Positions 13,776 to 24,994 of a stretch of DNA of 64,000 nt are shown piece by piece (position 1 is the first letter of the stretch; each line of letters opens with the position of its first letter). The stretch lies in the NCBI GenBank assembly GCA_025766275.1, contig JAFKAC010000017.1, positions 1-64,000 on the forward strand, in the 5' to 3' direction. The stretch is from Lactarius indigo. Its lineage: Eukaryota; Basidiomycota; Agaricomycetes; Russulales; Russulaceae. The notes under the pieces are model-generated. The model was not told the DNA's origin and did no database searches. It saw only the letters and a list, made by a program, of their open reading frames with translations. Both the position numbers and the translations under genes were made by a program.

Positions 13776-15629
13776 GATGTCCGTTCAGAGCGGCGTTGAG
13801 TGGTAGAACTCAACTACCCGTGAATAACCTAAGCACCTCCGAGTCCTTCGGTGATCGCAGAATGTGGGGTTTGATTATGTCATCACAACAACTAATATCA
13901 CGTGAGCTTGACTGGTCGTTTCTCAAATTCATCAAACTTGCATTGTAAAACCAAGGGTAACCGGTAACCTGTTAGAACTACCCACGATTTACTGTCAAGG
14001 CAACAATTTCCTCACGTCACAAAGTCTAAGCCAAGGTCTGAACTCAGTTGTGGGAAGACGTCGCTCAACAAACAACTCGACCGAATATTTTATGTTCGGA
14101 TAAGGGGTTTTCGAGAACGCCAAGAACGCCATGACAACGAACAACTCCAATTCGACTGTCCTGCCAACAGTGGTGCGAACTTGAGTTGTCCGTCCGATAT
14201 CGACCTCCATTTTCCCAGTGTCCATGTCGATCGTCCAACAAGAACATTATTCTCTACGACTTGGACCATTCCCTCTTTGGTTCCCTCCCACTGGCACTAT
14301 TATTTCTCAGCAGGTCTGCAGCAGATCAACTCGGACTCGGAGCACAGTATACCAACATGTCCATCTGTATCCGATCAGTAGAACTGCTTGGCCACTAGTC
14401 ACTCCTTTGAGCGCAGAGCACAGCTCATGGATGGTATATGACCGGAGCCAAAGTAAAAAACACAGAGCGCTACGTAAGTGAGCAACTTGCTTGACTAATT
14501 GAGTACGGTTTTTGTCGCTTTGCAGTGGCGTTCTCAGGGGCATTCTTCACAACTGGTAGCCCTTCCTAGCGCCACCGCTGTTAATGGTTCGGTCAATCTA
14601 CTAGCCGATTCCTTACTTGACCCCATTTCTACGTATTAGGCTTTTGCGTTTTGACGTGGACGCCCGCTTCGTTGTAGATCAATTAGGCAAGCCGTTGACT
14701 CGCTAACCCACAAGAGGTCGACTGATGTAAGGATGACGCCCCTTGATCGTCTTAATGGGCACTGACCGCTAGTGAAGAGTTAATTATAAAGGCGCTCTGA
14801 CAGTCTTTGAAGCTCGGCAATGTTTGATTTAAGTTTCGCGATGCATTTGTGCGTGTACAGGCATTCATTAATATTCATTTCTCGAACTCTGCACATGTCC
14901 TGCGCCCTGGCGTCGCGACATTCCGTCATCCTAGTCTATTTTCCTTTGTAAATGTGAGTTCCACCGGTTCGTCACTGAAGTCCCGCACTCGCCATTTATC
15001 TTCATATGTAGACCACCCGCACCCTAGGTCCGGTTGTCATGGACAGGTCTGCTGCGGATAGAAGACCTACAATCACGTAGCGGCCATTAGCGACTCGGAT
15101 GGTAATGAGGCTGCCGGGAGTACGCCCGGCACCAAACCTCGTGCCACGACAGAAGGTTTCGAAGAGTGGGCACTCCTCAGCACGATCTAACTTTTACTCC
15201 AATATCCCTCATATCCAGTCTAGATGGTACAATAGGACTTGGCTTGACCTATATGAGCATGTAGACCGGTGACCGTTCGTTCTATGAGGTGCCGGTTGCG
15301 CTTAGGACGCGATCCCTCAAAAATTCTCATTCGAACGGCTGGTTACGAGTCCAACGAGCGTACTCAGCAAAAGAGTGACGTAGATATCAGAGGGATCAAA
15401 TAAATCGAACTTTGACAATGACATTGCTGCACATCAGGCAAGAAACGATGCCACCCAACGCAACGCTCACAATGGTGAACAACTTGTGTGGTTCTCTCCG
15501 TCCCGCCTATGCGATAGGCAAGTAACATCGTGCTTTCCTTCAACTCGTGAACTTTTTCTTACGAGAACATTGGGTTCCATCTGAGTCGGTGTTGTTTTGA
15601 GAAAAAAAAGCTTAGACTAGTGTGCACTG
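13776..15629. other. Intergenic, nothing recognised
   Basis: Short overlapping frames occur around 14.2-14.5 and 14.85-15.06 kb, but none has a recognisable product. No repeats were noticed. Confidence 0.45.
15602..15609 (-). terminator. Pol III terminator of the tRNA gene
   Basis: A run of eight A on the plus strand is eight T on the coding strand, about 20 bp downstream of the tRNA 3' end. This is the usual RNA polymerase III stop signal. Confidence 0.75.
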
Positions 15630-15702
15630 TGCCCACTGGCTGGATCGAACAACCGACCTCATCATTACGAGTGACGCGCTCTACCACTGAGCTAAACGGG
15701 CA
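15630..15702 (-). tRNA. tRNA-Thr (anticodon CGT)
   Basis: Read on the minus strand, 73 nt fold as a cloverleaf. The acceptor arm TGCCCGT pairs with GTGGGCA (two G-T wobbles). The D stem is GCTC/GAGC, the anticodon stem CGTCA/TGATG with loop CTCGTAA, and the T arm GGTTG-TTCGATC-CAGCC. The loop places anticodon CGT, which reads ACG (threonine). There is no intron, and CCA is not encoded, as expected in a eukaryote. Internal A box (TAGCTCAGTGG) and B box (GGTTGTTCGATCC) promoters are intact. Confidence 0.93.
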
Positions 15703-16181
15703 AACACTTTTTCAGATGGCCGGACACTTGTTGCGAGGAACCGCTGGAAGCGCGGGAGTCGCCTAGGTGAAGTGTCGCTGAGTCATGATCATGGTCCAAC
15801 TGCCAACTTTGAACGCGTGCCTCATCCACGACCCAGCGCTCTCACTGATCGATGACAAGTAGCGCTCTGATACTACGCAGTTTTAATTCTTTACTCGCCC
15901 TTTCCTTTACGTCTTGCGCCTCGCTCGAGCTTCGAGGCACGTTTCATAATTGTTTCGGAACTGGAAAAACCAGAAAACCAGGGTAGAAAAAGTTATTGGA
16001 GCCGGAGATCAAAGTATTCCGAGTCCCGGATCTAAAATCTTATCGTGAGTACGTTTCAAGGGGTGCGCATTATTACGGGTCGTGTCATTGCCAATCGTGC
16101 CCTGCGGATTCTCATCGCATATTATGCAGGATCTGGGCGTGTTTTCCTTTTGTTCTTCTCAGACCACCACTGCTATTGCCT

Positions 16182-18100
16182 ATGGCTGAAGGCGAAACCC
16201 ACGATTCCGAGTCTCCCGTGTTAACTCCGGACATCGTCGTGTGCACAGGGCTCACAAATATGAAGAATGCGTCTATGGAATCCAATCGGACAGTAACACC
16301 GATTACGAAATCCCGACGCCCAACCAATTTTGGCTTCGTACCACTTCCCAAGAGACTCGTCTATGACCCAGAGTGCCCTGCGCACTTTGGCCTGCTGTTA
16401 AACGTGGTCTTTGGCTTGTCGAGCACGTTCAGTACGTCTGCAAAAACTCATATAATCGCTACCAAAGCGTTGATGGTACCGAAATACAGTTGTCGCTAAT
16501 CTCTACTATTGTCAACCACTATTGAGTCTGTCATTTCTTTGGTGACGGAGAGAGTCTTTGAGACTTGTCATCCAGTTGAATTTGCCAAGTCGTTTAACGT
16601 TACCTATGGAGAGGTGTCAATGTAAGTCTCGCTGACTGCCTATGATGTACCCTTGTCATTTGTTCGCACTGAGGGCTCACAAAACCGTTCAGAATTCCAA
16701 CACTTGTCCAAGCGGGGTGCGTCATCGCTTGCGTTACCAACGAATCATCTCACCGTCTACTTCAGTTATGCCTCTGGACTTCTTCTCATCAGCCCTCTCG
16801 GCGACCTTGTAAAACGGCGACCCCTTCTCCTACTCCTCTGCTCAATCAGCGCAAGCTTGACCATTGGTCTTGCTTTCACACGCTCGCTAGTAGTCTTCGA
16901 GACGCTTTGTTTCCTCATCGGTGCGACGAGTGTAGCCCCGCAGATCCTTATTCCCCTCGCGGCAGATCTCGCGCCGCCATCCAAGCGTGCATCGGCCATA
17001 TCGATCGTCTTCTCCGGTCTGCTGTTTGGTATTCTCATAGCGCGCGTTCTCGCGGGCGTCATTGCACAGTACGCGACGTGGCGCGTTGTATACTACTTGG
17101 CGATCGGCGTACAATGCGCAGTAGTTGCGATGCTCTGGGCGACGCTTCCTGATTATCCAGCGAAGAATAGAAATCTCACGTATTTCGAGATCATCTGGAC
17201 TATGGCCCGTCTTGCCGTCACAGAGCCCGTGCTCATACAGGCCTCCCTCATTTGCATGGCCGCGAGCGCGTGCTTCGCCTGCTATTGGGTGACTCTGACT
17301 TTCTTACTTGGCGGACCGCCATATCATTATTCAACGTGGGTGGTGTCATCATCCGGCGCATTATTTCTTGCTGATCTCTCCTATCAAAGTCTCGTCATTG
17401 GTTTGTTTGGCCTCCTGGGCATGTCCGGCGTATCTATGACTCCCCTCGTTGGGCGCTTCATTGATCGACTGGTGCCTTGGTACGCTACGCTCCTTTCCAC
17501 TCTAGTTCTCCTAGCGATGCAAGGAACCTATTCTGGAGCGGCGGGCATCAATGTCGCCGCCATCGTCATCGCCACCATTGGACTCGACATCGGGCAGCAG
17601 ATGCAGCAGGTTTCCCTCACGACGTCCGTCTATGGGTAAACTCTTGGTTGTTTCAAAAGTTTCTCCGTGCTATTCTGAACTATTGCACCATAGTATTTCC
17701 CAAGCTGCTAGAGCGCGATTGAACGCGGTGCTTATCCTATCTGTGAGTTTCGACTGTGATAAGGACCGCTCTGCTCACACCCTCTCATCGTGACTAGATC
17801 TTCATCGGTCAAGTAATGGGCACGTCTGTGGGCACCAGGGTTTTCGTTTCACATGGCTGGCGTGCATCTGCTGGGTTGATGCTCGGGTGGACCGCATGGC
17901 AACTAGTGGTGCTGCTCGCACGCGGCCCTCACTGTGAGCGTTATACCTGGTTTGGGTACGAGGGCGGGATAGAATGGCGGAAGAGCGCAGTTGAAGGGTG
18001 TGCATTTGGTACAGAGAAAGGGAAAGAGACTGATCAAGTAGCAACAGTGGTGTCTTCAAAAGATGAAAAGCACGGATCCATGCCGCCCCCGGAAGTGTAG
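16182..18100 (+). CDS. MFS general substrate transporter
   Basis: Eight exons: 16182-16431, 16490-16525, 16576-16621, 16693-16716, 16766-17335, 17390-17635, 17694-17742 and 17798-18100. Seven GT-AG introns keep phase and give a 507-aa protein. The cytosolic N-tail (about 60 aa) is followed by membrane helices. Exons 2-5 rebuild the segments NLYYCQPLLIEFAKSFNV and QAGYASGLLLISPLGDLVKR, the latter being the loop 2-3 MFS signature (G-x-L-x-D-x2-x-R-R). A second-half copy (GRFIDRLVPWY) is also visible. It should sit in the plasma or vacuolar membrane and move small molecules by proton coupling; the substrate cannot be read from sequence. Exon 4 is only 24 nt. The C-tail is hydrophilic and charged. 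No lesions are seen. Confidence 0.9.
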
Positions 18101-19455
18101 TGGGCTGCACTTACACCTGATATTCACGAAGTGGTAAATAGACGAAACGAATGGAACTCACTACCCTGTAATGGCGGACCGAGTGAATGAGAAATCCAAT
18201 CATACGTACCTTTTCATTTGAACTTTCGACCAGAATAGTGGGTAGTGAGCGAGCTATCTAGTTTGGCCGCGTTATTCCCAGTCATTCCACAGCCAGGAGG
18301 CAGGGTGCTCGGCTCCAACCTTCTGCTCATCAGCGCATCAGCTCCGAGTCAGACTCGGACTAGTAGTAGTACGGTAGCCCAATCATTATATAACCATTAG
18401 ATTTATAATATTGCCGGGATGGAGCTTCCCGTCCTTTCGAAGTTCGCACTTTCACGCGTCTGTCAATTCCAGTCTCCACTTCGCCCCATAAGTACAGATA
18501 GTATGGGGAATGGCTCCAAAGCTTCTTGCCTTTTTGCTCACAGAGACCCACATCTTGGCAAGGTACGAACTTCCAAGCTCCGAGTTCTGAGTGGTGCAAC
18601 GCCACCATAATTACAGTGACACCGAGCATTACAATACACGTTTCTTTTCAAAACCCTATGATCATGATGCTCGCTTACCGTAATTTCGCTACCGCTCTCT
18701 GATCGCATCATCGAGGAACACATCCCGTGACTCATTACAAAAGCTGTCTTCCCATTTCCAGGGGTGGGCCCCGCTGTGAGCTTGAGGTATTGATATTTCG
18801 TGTGGACTCGGGTCTTTCCAGTTCGCATGCACTAATCAGTACTCACCTGCCTAGGAAGCAACCTCCGAGTCGTGCTCGTATTCCGTTTCTCCTCTAACTC
18901 CTCTTCCTTAAGAACGGTACATCATACTACGCCAGGGGCCATATTTGTACCTTTACGGTGACCAAATGCTGAACCCACTCGCTACCCACGACCACGCTTC
19001 CAAGTCCATACCGTAACAGCGTTCCATTCATGCTACAGCGCCATGCTGCAGCGCCCAAAACATAGCGCGAGATGGTTCCTCTACAGTGTCTAAAAACAAT
19101 AGAGGAGCACAATCAGGGCTTTCAAAGTTGCCGTCGCGGCAATTCAAAACTACAGGCTTTATCTTATCTGGTAAAAAGGTCAAATCGGTCGGTTTGGATA
19201 GGTTGCTGCGGCAGCTATCAAAGTCCCATCGTACGGCCAGAGAATGAGGCCGATCAGTGCGCGCTCATGCTATGACCGGGGAGCGAAGCTGCCCCTCATA
19301 TTTAATATTGGAAGTTCTCATTCGGAGAAACTCGCCAATATTGGGGTTGACATAAATGACTCCATCGGTCGTTCATCATGCATCACGATGTACACAGGTC
19401 CTACGCCGGGGACTTTCTTCATTCGTTTAAGGATTTCACCTGATTGTAGAAATTC
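18101..19455. other. Intergenic, nothing firm
   Basis: Frames at 18360-18629 and 18538-18828 (-) are basic and cysteine-bearing but have no signal peptide or recognisable fold. A short palindrome, CCGAGTCAGACTCGG, lies near 18345-18360. No gene can be supported. Confidence 0.4.
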
Positions 19456-19463
19456 TATAAAAA
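19456..19463 (+). promoter_or_regulatory. TATA box of the secreted-peptide gene
   Basis: TATAAAAA lies 49 bp before the ATG of the small secreted protein, the spacing expected for a short 5' UTR. Confidence 0.6.
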
Positions 19464-19504
19464 GGGAGGTCGCATTAGTATTAACGTCCATCATCAAATC
19501 AACG

Positions 19505-19804
19505 ATGCGTTTCTCAACTCTTGCTATCTTCATTATCCTTCCTGCCGCAGCATACGCCGCAGTATGCCCCCAACAGTTTCCGGTGGTAAACAAGTACGAA
19601 TGCGCTGAAAGCGGCGAACCCTGCGATGAAAACATCAACTGTTGTGGAGAAAATGGTCATTGCTGGATGCACGGCCATGAAGGAGTATGTCCCAGAACAT
19701 ACACTCTACCTCTCGCTGACCGGCGGAATTCTAGATATGCTTCTAAGAGCGCCGCGTCGTCGGCGATACGGGAAACGTCCAGGTCGCGGGTTCGTGACTC
19801 TTAA
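19505..19804 (+). CDS. Small secreted cysteine-rich protein, knottin-like
   Basis: A 99-aa protein starting at ATG 19505. Residues 1-18 are a clean signal peptide (MRFSTLAIFIILPAAAYA), so the product should be secreted. The mature part carries seven cysteines. The last six (residues 33, 40, 46, 47, 53 and 62) are spaced C-x6-C-x5-CC-x5-C-x8-C, the spacing of inhibitor cystine-knot peptides; C21 would be unpaired or pair with another molecule. After residue 62 the tail is basic and serine-rich, which is less convincing, and a missed intron may change the C-terminus. Function cannot be inferred: candidates are effector-like, antimicrobial or structural secreted peptides. An upstream in-frame extension to 19244 is ignored because the TATA box and signal peptide fit the chosen start. 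Confidence 0.65.
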   Translation: MRFSTLAIFIILPAAAYAAVCPQQFPVVNKYECAESGEPCDENINCCGENGHCWMHGHEGVCPRTYTLPLADRRNSRYASKSAASSAIRETSRSRVRDS

Positions 19805-20993
19805 AGTGTGCACTCATTGTACTTTCCTGGTGGGCATGAGGGCGGGGGCGGATCTTGGGATGGTTTCTCGTATTATAAGACGGAGGCGATATCTCTGGCA
19901 GAATTTGATCTACGTTCCTGTTTTTTTTTTTTTGTTTCTGTGTTTTACTTCAGCACTGAGTTTCTATACAAATTTTCATCGTGTTCATCAAGAGCATTTG
20001 TGAAGGGCCCCTGCTAGTTTTGAGAATCGAGAGAAAGGGATTGGGTTCACAGCATGAGGTAGCAGGCCCGGCCTGAGATCCAGACGCCATCGAGAAGTCG
20101 TCCTTCGACGTCGTACTACAATACTGTACTTGACCGGTTGACCTTCTAAGGGGGAGGCTCGGTGTAGGAGTCCAGTCGGCATCAGCCGGCTGAGTTCGAC
20201 ATCGGGGAACTCCGGCGCGTGACCACGTGCATTAGAAGATTACGAATCAATGCAAAACAAAATAACACGACGCTCATTCTGGCTAGTACTGTATTCATTT
20301 CCTTGGGGATATCCCGCTTTCAAATTTATTTCTATAGTTGGTGATCACAGTACGAATGTGATCACCAATGTCCGAATGTTTCGGGTTAAGGAAAACACGA
20401 ATAGTGAACTGATGAAATAAGGAACTGGGAAAAATTACTGGAGCCTCTATGCACGACTGTACCACTCGGGCCGCAATTTGTGCATTGGTTACGACTCAAC
20501 TCACCCAGGTGTTGCAGGCGTGTAACAATCGGACTGAGTTTTATTTGTTGGCCAAGAGATCTACAGTATAGCTAACCAAGAACTGTCGGCACCGAACAGC
20601 TGACAGACCGAGGGAAATGGGCGAGACGCGCGTAAAACGACGCATCTTGTAGCTTACACACTACCTGGGTACCACTGTATGTGACATGATGATGCCTCAC
20701 ATCTACGAACTTGTCAAAAAAAGACTGGAAAAAGGAATTGAGTCAGACGGTGTGTCAGGAAGGTGCCGATGGGGCAAAGGGATTGGATGCACGACTGTGC
20801 AAATAAGGATACAGAGGGACATGATGATGGGAAGATGATGGTGGAACGGGAAGAAAACAGTAGCCCAAGCAACCACAACAGCAACAATGTTCCCGCGGGG
20901 CCAGAAAGAAGGTTGGGGGCATGAACGGGGGGTCCGCCAACCGAAATGAAAAGATGAAACCAAAAAAAAATATGTGGGAGTTCGGTTCGGGGC
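19805..20993. other. Intergenic; 3' region of UBC1
   Basis: No gene is supported. It holds a T-tract at about 19921, a perfect palindrome at 20338-20368, and at its right end the AT-poor 3' flank of UBC1 (-). Confidence 0.5.
20338..20368. repeat. Perfect 12-bp palindrome
   Basis: TTGGTGATCACA, then a 7-base spacer, then TGTGATCACCAA. It could form a hairpin or be a dyad binding site. It is not near the start of any gene I call. Confidence 0.7.
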
Positions 20994-21905
20994 CTATGCC
21001 TTGAGCAGCTCTTCGACGACCTTATCATCCGGGATCTTGGAGATGTTAGCGCCTCGGTAGTTTAACCTCCGTAACACGTCGATCTGTCCCGAACGAGAGA
21101 TGATGCTGAGTCGGACTCATCGCACGCAATCCACGAAAATTGTTACGCACCACTTTGCTGCGCTCGAAGCCAATAGCCTCGAACTGGTCGACATGCGCCT
21201 TGTCGAGACCAGCGATCGCCACCTCGTCGCGCACGGCAGCGCCTGCCTTTCCGGGGACGGCGCTCCCCGGTGTAGCGGTGGTCGGGGCGGGCCCGCCGGC
21301 GTACACGTGGGTCCAGTAGCGGGCGGTGTCCTCGAAGCTAGTGCGGGAGGTCATGTAATGCTTGGCGACCTCGGCGTCTTGTGGGTCGTTCGGCTCGGGA
21401 CTACAGAGGAGGGACTGGAGGGAGATGAGTGTCGACTTGAGCGTGAGCACGGGCGACCAGGCGTCCTTGAGGATGTCGAGGCATATCGCGCCCGAGGCGG
21501 AGGATACGTTCGGGTGGTACACCTTCGTGATGAATTTCATCTTGACGGGCTGGAAGGGATACGAATCGGGGATGACGATGTCCTGTCGTGGTGATGTTGC
21601 GCGGTCGAGTGACCGAGGCCAGATGGGGAAGGATGGGATCAGTAGGTTCGTTGATGGGCAGAGCACAGATAGGCGACACGCACGACTTCAAAGTGGCCGC
21701 CACCGTAAGGGGTGTCTTGTGGGCCATCGAAAGAACCACGAAGATGAAAGGGCGAATTGTCGATGAGTTCGATGTTAATGTTGGATGACTTATCATTCTT
21801 GCAGTCTTGGCGAATGCATCAGATAGAGGCCTACACAAGACGACGGGAGACATCGAGCGCACCAGCAATCTCCTTGTTTACTCGACGAAGACGTGCGTCT
21901 GACAT
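20994..21905 (-). CDS. UBC1: Ubiquitin-conjugating enzyme E2 with C-terminal UBA
   Basis: Four exons on the minus strand: 21863-21905, 21684-21805, 21151-21582 and 20994-21083, with phase-correct GT-AG introns, giving 228 aa. Residues 1-150 are the UBC fold, starting MSDARLRRVNKEIA, with the KVYHPNV (HPN) motif and the catalytic cysteine in GAICLDILKDAW. A P/A/T-rich linker follows. Residues 187-228 form a UBA domain that ends LRRLNYRGANISKIPDD and VVEELLKA. Yeast Ubc1 and human UBE2K share this E2-UBA layout; they extend K48 chains for proteasomal degradation. The last intron interrupts the UBA right after RSKV, and without splicing it the UBA would be lost. It is divergent from HEM13. Confidence 0.96.
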
Positions 21906-22058
21906 GGTGGAACGCTGAAGAGTCGATGGAAAGGGTTGAGGTGGAGGGTCAGGACAAATCGGTGGCTGGTTGAGGTTGCACTCTCATCGAGTCGGCCACT
22001 CCCGGCCCACGTGGCCACATCCGTCGCTCAGAACGACGCCTCCTCGACACGCACAATC
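21906..22058. promoter_or_regulatory. Shared divergent promoter of UBC1 and HEM13
   Basis: Only 153 bp separate the two start codons, which point away from each other. Both 5' UTRs and core promoters must lie here. No TATA box is evident on either side, which suits housekeeping genes. Confidence 0.6.
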
Positions 22059-23081
22059 ATGGCGTCCATGCGTGACAGGTTTGCTGACTACATCACCGGT
22101 CTCCAGGACACCATCATCGCCGCCCTCGAGCAACTCGACCCGAATGCGCCTCCATTCTTCCGCGATCGCTGGGATCGTCCCGAAGGCGGCTACGGCATCT
22201 CCTCCGTCTTCTCCGTCCCCTTCTCTCCAACACCAGCAACGACCATCCTCGAGAAGGCCGGCGTGAACATCTCCGTCATACACGGCTCGCTTCCCCCCGC
22301 TGCCGTCAAGCAGATGCGCGCCGACCACGCGTCCCTGCCGTACGACCCGGACAGCGAGCAGAGCCTCCCCTTCTTCGCCGCGGGCATCTCGCTCGTCATC
22401 CACCCGCGCAACCCGCACGCCCCGACCGTGCACGCCAACTACCGCTACTTCGAAGTGACGCACCCCTCCGAGCCGAGCAAGGTGCTCGCGTGGTGGTTCG
22501 GGGGCGGCTCGGACCTCACCCCGTCGTACCTCTACGCCGACGACGCACGGCATTTCCACGAGAAGCTCAAGGCCGCGTGCGACGCGCACGGCGCAGCGCT
22601 GTACACCCATTTCAAGGCGTGGTGCGACGAGTACTTCTTCATCCCGCACCGCGGCGAGGCGCGCGGCATCGGCGGGCTCTTCTTCGACGATCTCTGCGAT
22701 ACACCCCACAAGCGCATCCCCGACGCGAGCCTCGCAGATCGTCCGTGGACCCCCGAGTCCATCTTCGCGTTTGTGCGCGCCGCCGGAGATGCGTTCCTCC
22801 CATCGTACCTCCCCATCCTTAAACGCCGCGCCTCCGCGGAGAGCACGGACGCGCAGCGCCGCTGGCAGCTCCTCCGCCGCGGACGTTACGTCGAGTTCAA
22901 CCTGGTGCATGACCGCGGTACCAAGTTCGGCTTGATGACGCCTGGTGCGCGCATCGAGAGTATCTTGATGAGCTTGCCGGAGACGGCGCGGTGGGAGTAC
23001 CGCAGTGAGATCGGCGCGAATGCAGATAGTGAGGAAGGGAAGCTGCTCGAGGTGCTAAAGAAGCCCAGGGCGTGGGTGTGA
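22059..23081 (+). CDS. HEM13: Coproporphyrinogen III oxidase (oxygen-dependent)
   Basis: A single-exon gene of 340 aa. I chose the ATG at 22059 (MASMRDRFADYI) because yeast Hem13 and its cytosolic relatives have about 330 residues and begin at this point; the frame is open upstream to 21936 without family-like sequence. It decarboxylates two propionates of coproporphyrinogen III to vinyls in heme synthesis. The family signature KAWCDEYFFIPHRGEARG and the following GGLFFDD are intact, as are TVHANYRYFE and the substrate-loop WWFGGGSDLTPSYLY. Third codon positions are almost all C or G, in contrast to neighbouring accessory genes, and the gene lacks introns although its neighbours have many. 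Both suggest strong expression. It is divergent from UBC1. Confidence 0.97.
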   Translation: MASMRDRFADYITGLQDTIIAALEQLDPNAPPFFRDRWDRPEGGYGISSVFSVPFSPTPATTILEKAGVNISVIHGSLPPAAVKQMRADHASLPYDPDSEQSLPFFAAGISLVIHPRNPHAPTVHANYRYFEVTHPSEPSKVLAWWFGGGSDLTPSYLYADDARHFHEKLKAACDAHGAALYTHFKAWCDEYFFIPHRGEARGIGGLFFDDLCDTPHKRIPDASLADRPWTPESIFAFVRAAGDAFLPSYLPILKRRASAESTDAQRRWQLLRRGRYVEFNLVHDRGTKFGLMTPGARIESILMSLPETARWEYRSEIGANADSEEGKLLEVLKKPRAWV

Positions 23082-23433
23082 GCGGGTAAGCTGCGGGTGG
23101 TTCGGCTTAGAGGTTATACAAAGTTCTGTGGTGTGTAAGTTAGTCATGAGCGTGTTTGCAATTTCAATCGTATGGGACATTACCAACTCTCCTGTGCGGG
23201 TCTCGATAAACAGTAAAAGACCCCAGTTTACCCGTCGGGACGTCGCCACGCGAAGCACTCATCATTCTCTCTTAGCTCCCGACGCAGATATACATTTCCT
23301 CTGCCGAGGGTCCTAGGCTCCGAGCTGGCCTGGAAACAACTCGTAGCATAGGCGAACATATAGTAGACCCACCAAACCTCCTTGTCGTGTGACGACTTTC
23401 CATGACAACAATAAACCTTTTCTGGTCTATTTC
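23082..23433. other. HEM13 3' flank, nothing seen
   Basis: No gene or repeat was noticed in these 352 bases. Confidence 0.5.
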
Positions 23434-23938
23434 TCATTCACCAACTGACTTCGGTGATATCTTGCGGTGTATGTGATATAAATGTGTAATTTCCGGTGGA
23501 AAGGAAATGAAGTGAAAGAGTGTGATCGAAGCTGGATCATCCCGGACAAGACATTCGTGAGCGGTTCTAGTGATAAATACCAGGGATCGCTCGAAGCGTC
23601 GAGCATATCGTAGAGCCGAAGGCCTAGATCCCTGGAAGAAAGAGCTGAACGAATGCGGGAAAGGCGACCCTAGTCGGGTGGAGACAACGAAGGGGTGGGT
23701 CCCACCGAAAGGCGTCGGGAAGGTCCCCAAGATAGAAGAGCGAGGCTTCCAGTTCTGAGAATGGCCTCTGGATTTCGGACAGCGTTCCCAGAAGCGTGCT
23801 CGTGACGGTGAGGTAGACAGAACTAACGCAATCAGACTGCTTCAGTGCGGCCATGATATCGTCCTCGTCCTTGAGAGCCGGCGGATTGAACGCTAGATAT
23901 TCCCATAATGCACGAGGATATGCAAGGCAGGCCAGCAA
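23434..23938 (-). pseudogene. Decayed fragment of the F-box/LRR family
   Basis: On the minus strand the frame reads PPALKDEDDIMAALKQSD, then VSSVYLTVTSTLLGTL. This matches the segment just after the F-box in the large family genes (for example PPAPEDEDNIIAAFKKSD in the 41-44 kb gene). It continues through one LRR-like stretch and breaks near 23626, after which homologous sequence goes on in another frame (23434-23625). The F-box itself and the C-terminal half are missing. This is a relic rather than a gene. Confidence 0.75.
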
Positions 23939-24163
23939 TTCAGAGTCTTCATTACAGGTATTTCTCGCTCATGGCGACGTGTCGTATTTACGTCTCAACG
24001 GGCTCTACATTTTTTAGTGGTTTGTACGTATGGAATACCACCATATTATACGCACGGTGGGATGGCTGTTGCTCTTATGAAGCAGGTTATCACTGTCCAA
24101 TTACTGTCCAATCAGCTGAACTTGAAGGCATAGGAGACGACAAGCTCGGTACTCACCGCATAT

Positions 24164-24253
24164 ACGTGGCTGCGTATCCACCACATTGCTAAGCTCATTA
24201 CTATAGCTTGAATGATAAATATCGATAAATTACAGTGAGAGCCAACGAACGTA
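24164..24253 (+). repeat. Copy of the upstream flank of the F-box gene
   Basis: It shares ordered blocks with 44229-44310: GGCTGCGT, CCACCACATT, TTGAATGATAAAT and GTGAGA-CCAACG, with small indels. Both copies lie upstream of minus-strand F-box family members, so the flank was duplicated together with the gene. Confidence 0.65.
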
Positions 24254-24317
24254 TGCAAGTGCCAGTACTAGTTGTCGAAGGGTGGACTATTTCACCAAGA
24301 TAGTACGGAGGTGCGAA

Positions 24318-24346
24318 GGTGCCAGTCAAAAAAAAAGGTGCCAGTC
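24318..24346. repeat. Poly(A) tract inside a 10-bp direct repeat
   Basis: GGTGCCAGTC, then nine A, then GGTGCCAGTC again. The shape is that of a target-site duplication around a bare poly(A) tail. Confidence 0.5.
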
Positions 24347-24994
24347 GTTGAACCAACCTCACTGTAATTTTGGGGGAACCCCAAGAGGAACCGTTTCGAG
24401 TTGGGCATTGTAGACCAACGCGCAGCTGCTCGTACACTAGCACGCCCGAGTCGACAAGCACAGGACCTAGCACAGAACACACAGCGGAATATCAACCGTT
24501 ACTCTCCTTAAAGGGTTTCTGGAAGAGACTGTGCCGCGAATGAAAACAGGACTCGGATACGTGCCAATAAAACGCACCAAAAGAGCAGCAATTGGCTTGG
24601 CACTGGCAATTGGTCGCCTGTGGAAATATCGCGTTACCCAATTCCCAGAAAAGTGATAATGTAATAATCTTAACGAAAATGCGATGGCTTAGTAATACAC
24701 TTTTGTCCAGACTGAGTACTGAGCACTGGCAAGACGGTCGTCCATATCATCTTCTTGGCTCGTTGGGTACCGCCGCAGTGAGAAAGGCTTATTTCTCTAT
24801 TAAAGCTCGTTATCATTACCCTGCTGTATCGCTTTCCATGCGTACATGCCTGGCACCCTGCCAGATATGGAAGATAGACGCTGAACTAATACACGTGGCC
24901 TAGACGTCCTCTTACAGTGCGGCGTATCGGCACAGGGTACATAGTGCCGCCCACCTGTTGTCCTACTTCCATCGTCCAGACTATTAGTATCAAC

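Larger units (their letters stand above)
23939..24994. other. Non-coding; holds duplicated DNA
   Basis: No gene is supported. It contains a segment repeated at 44.2-44.3 kb (24164-24253) and a poly(A) tract flanked by a 10-bp duplication (24318-24346). The last ~100 bases are the 5' flank of the STAND gene. Confidence 0.5.

Noticed and set aside
21984..22910. Long open frame of 308 codons on the minus strand opposite HEM13
   Set aside because: It mirrors the GC3-rich HEM13 coding strand; such antisense frames arise from codon bias and show no domain.
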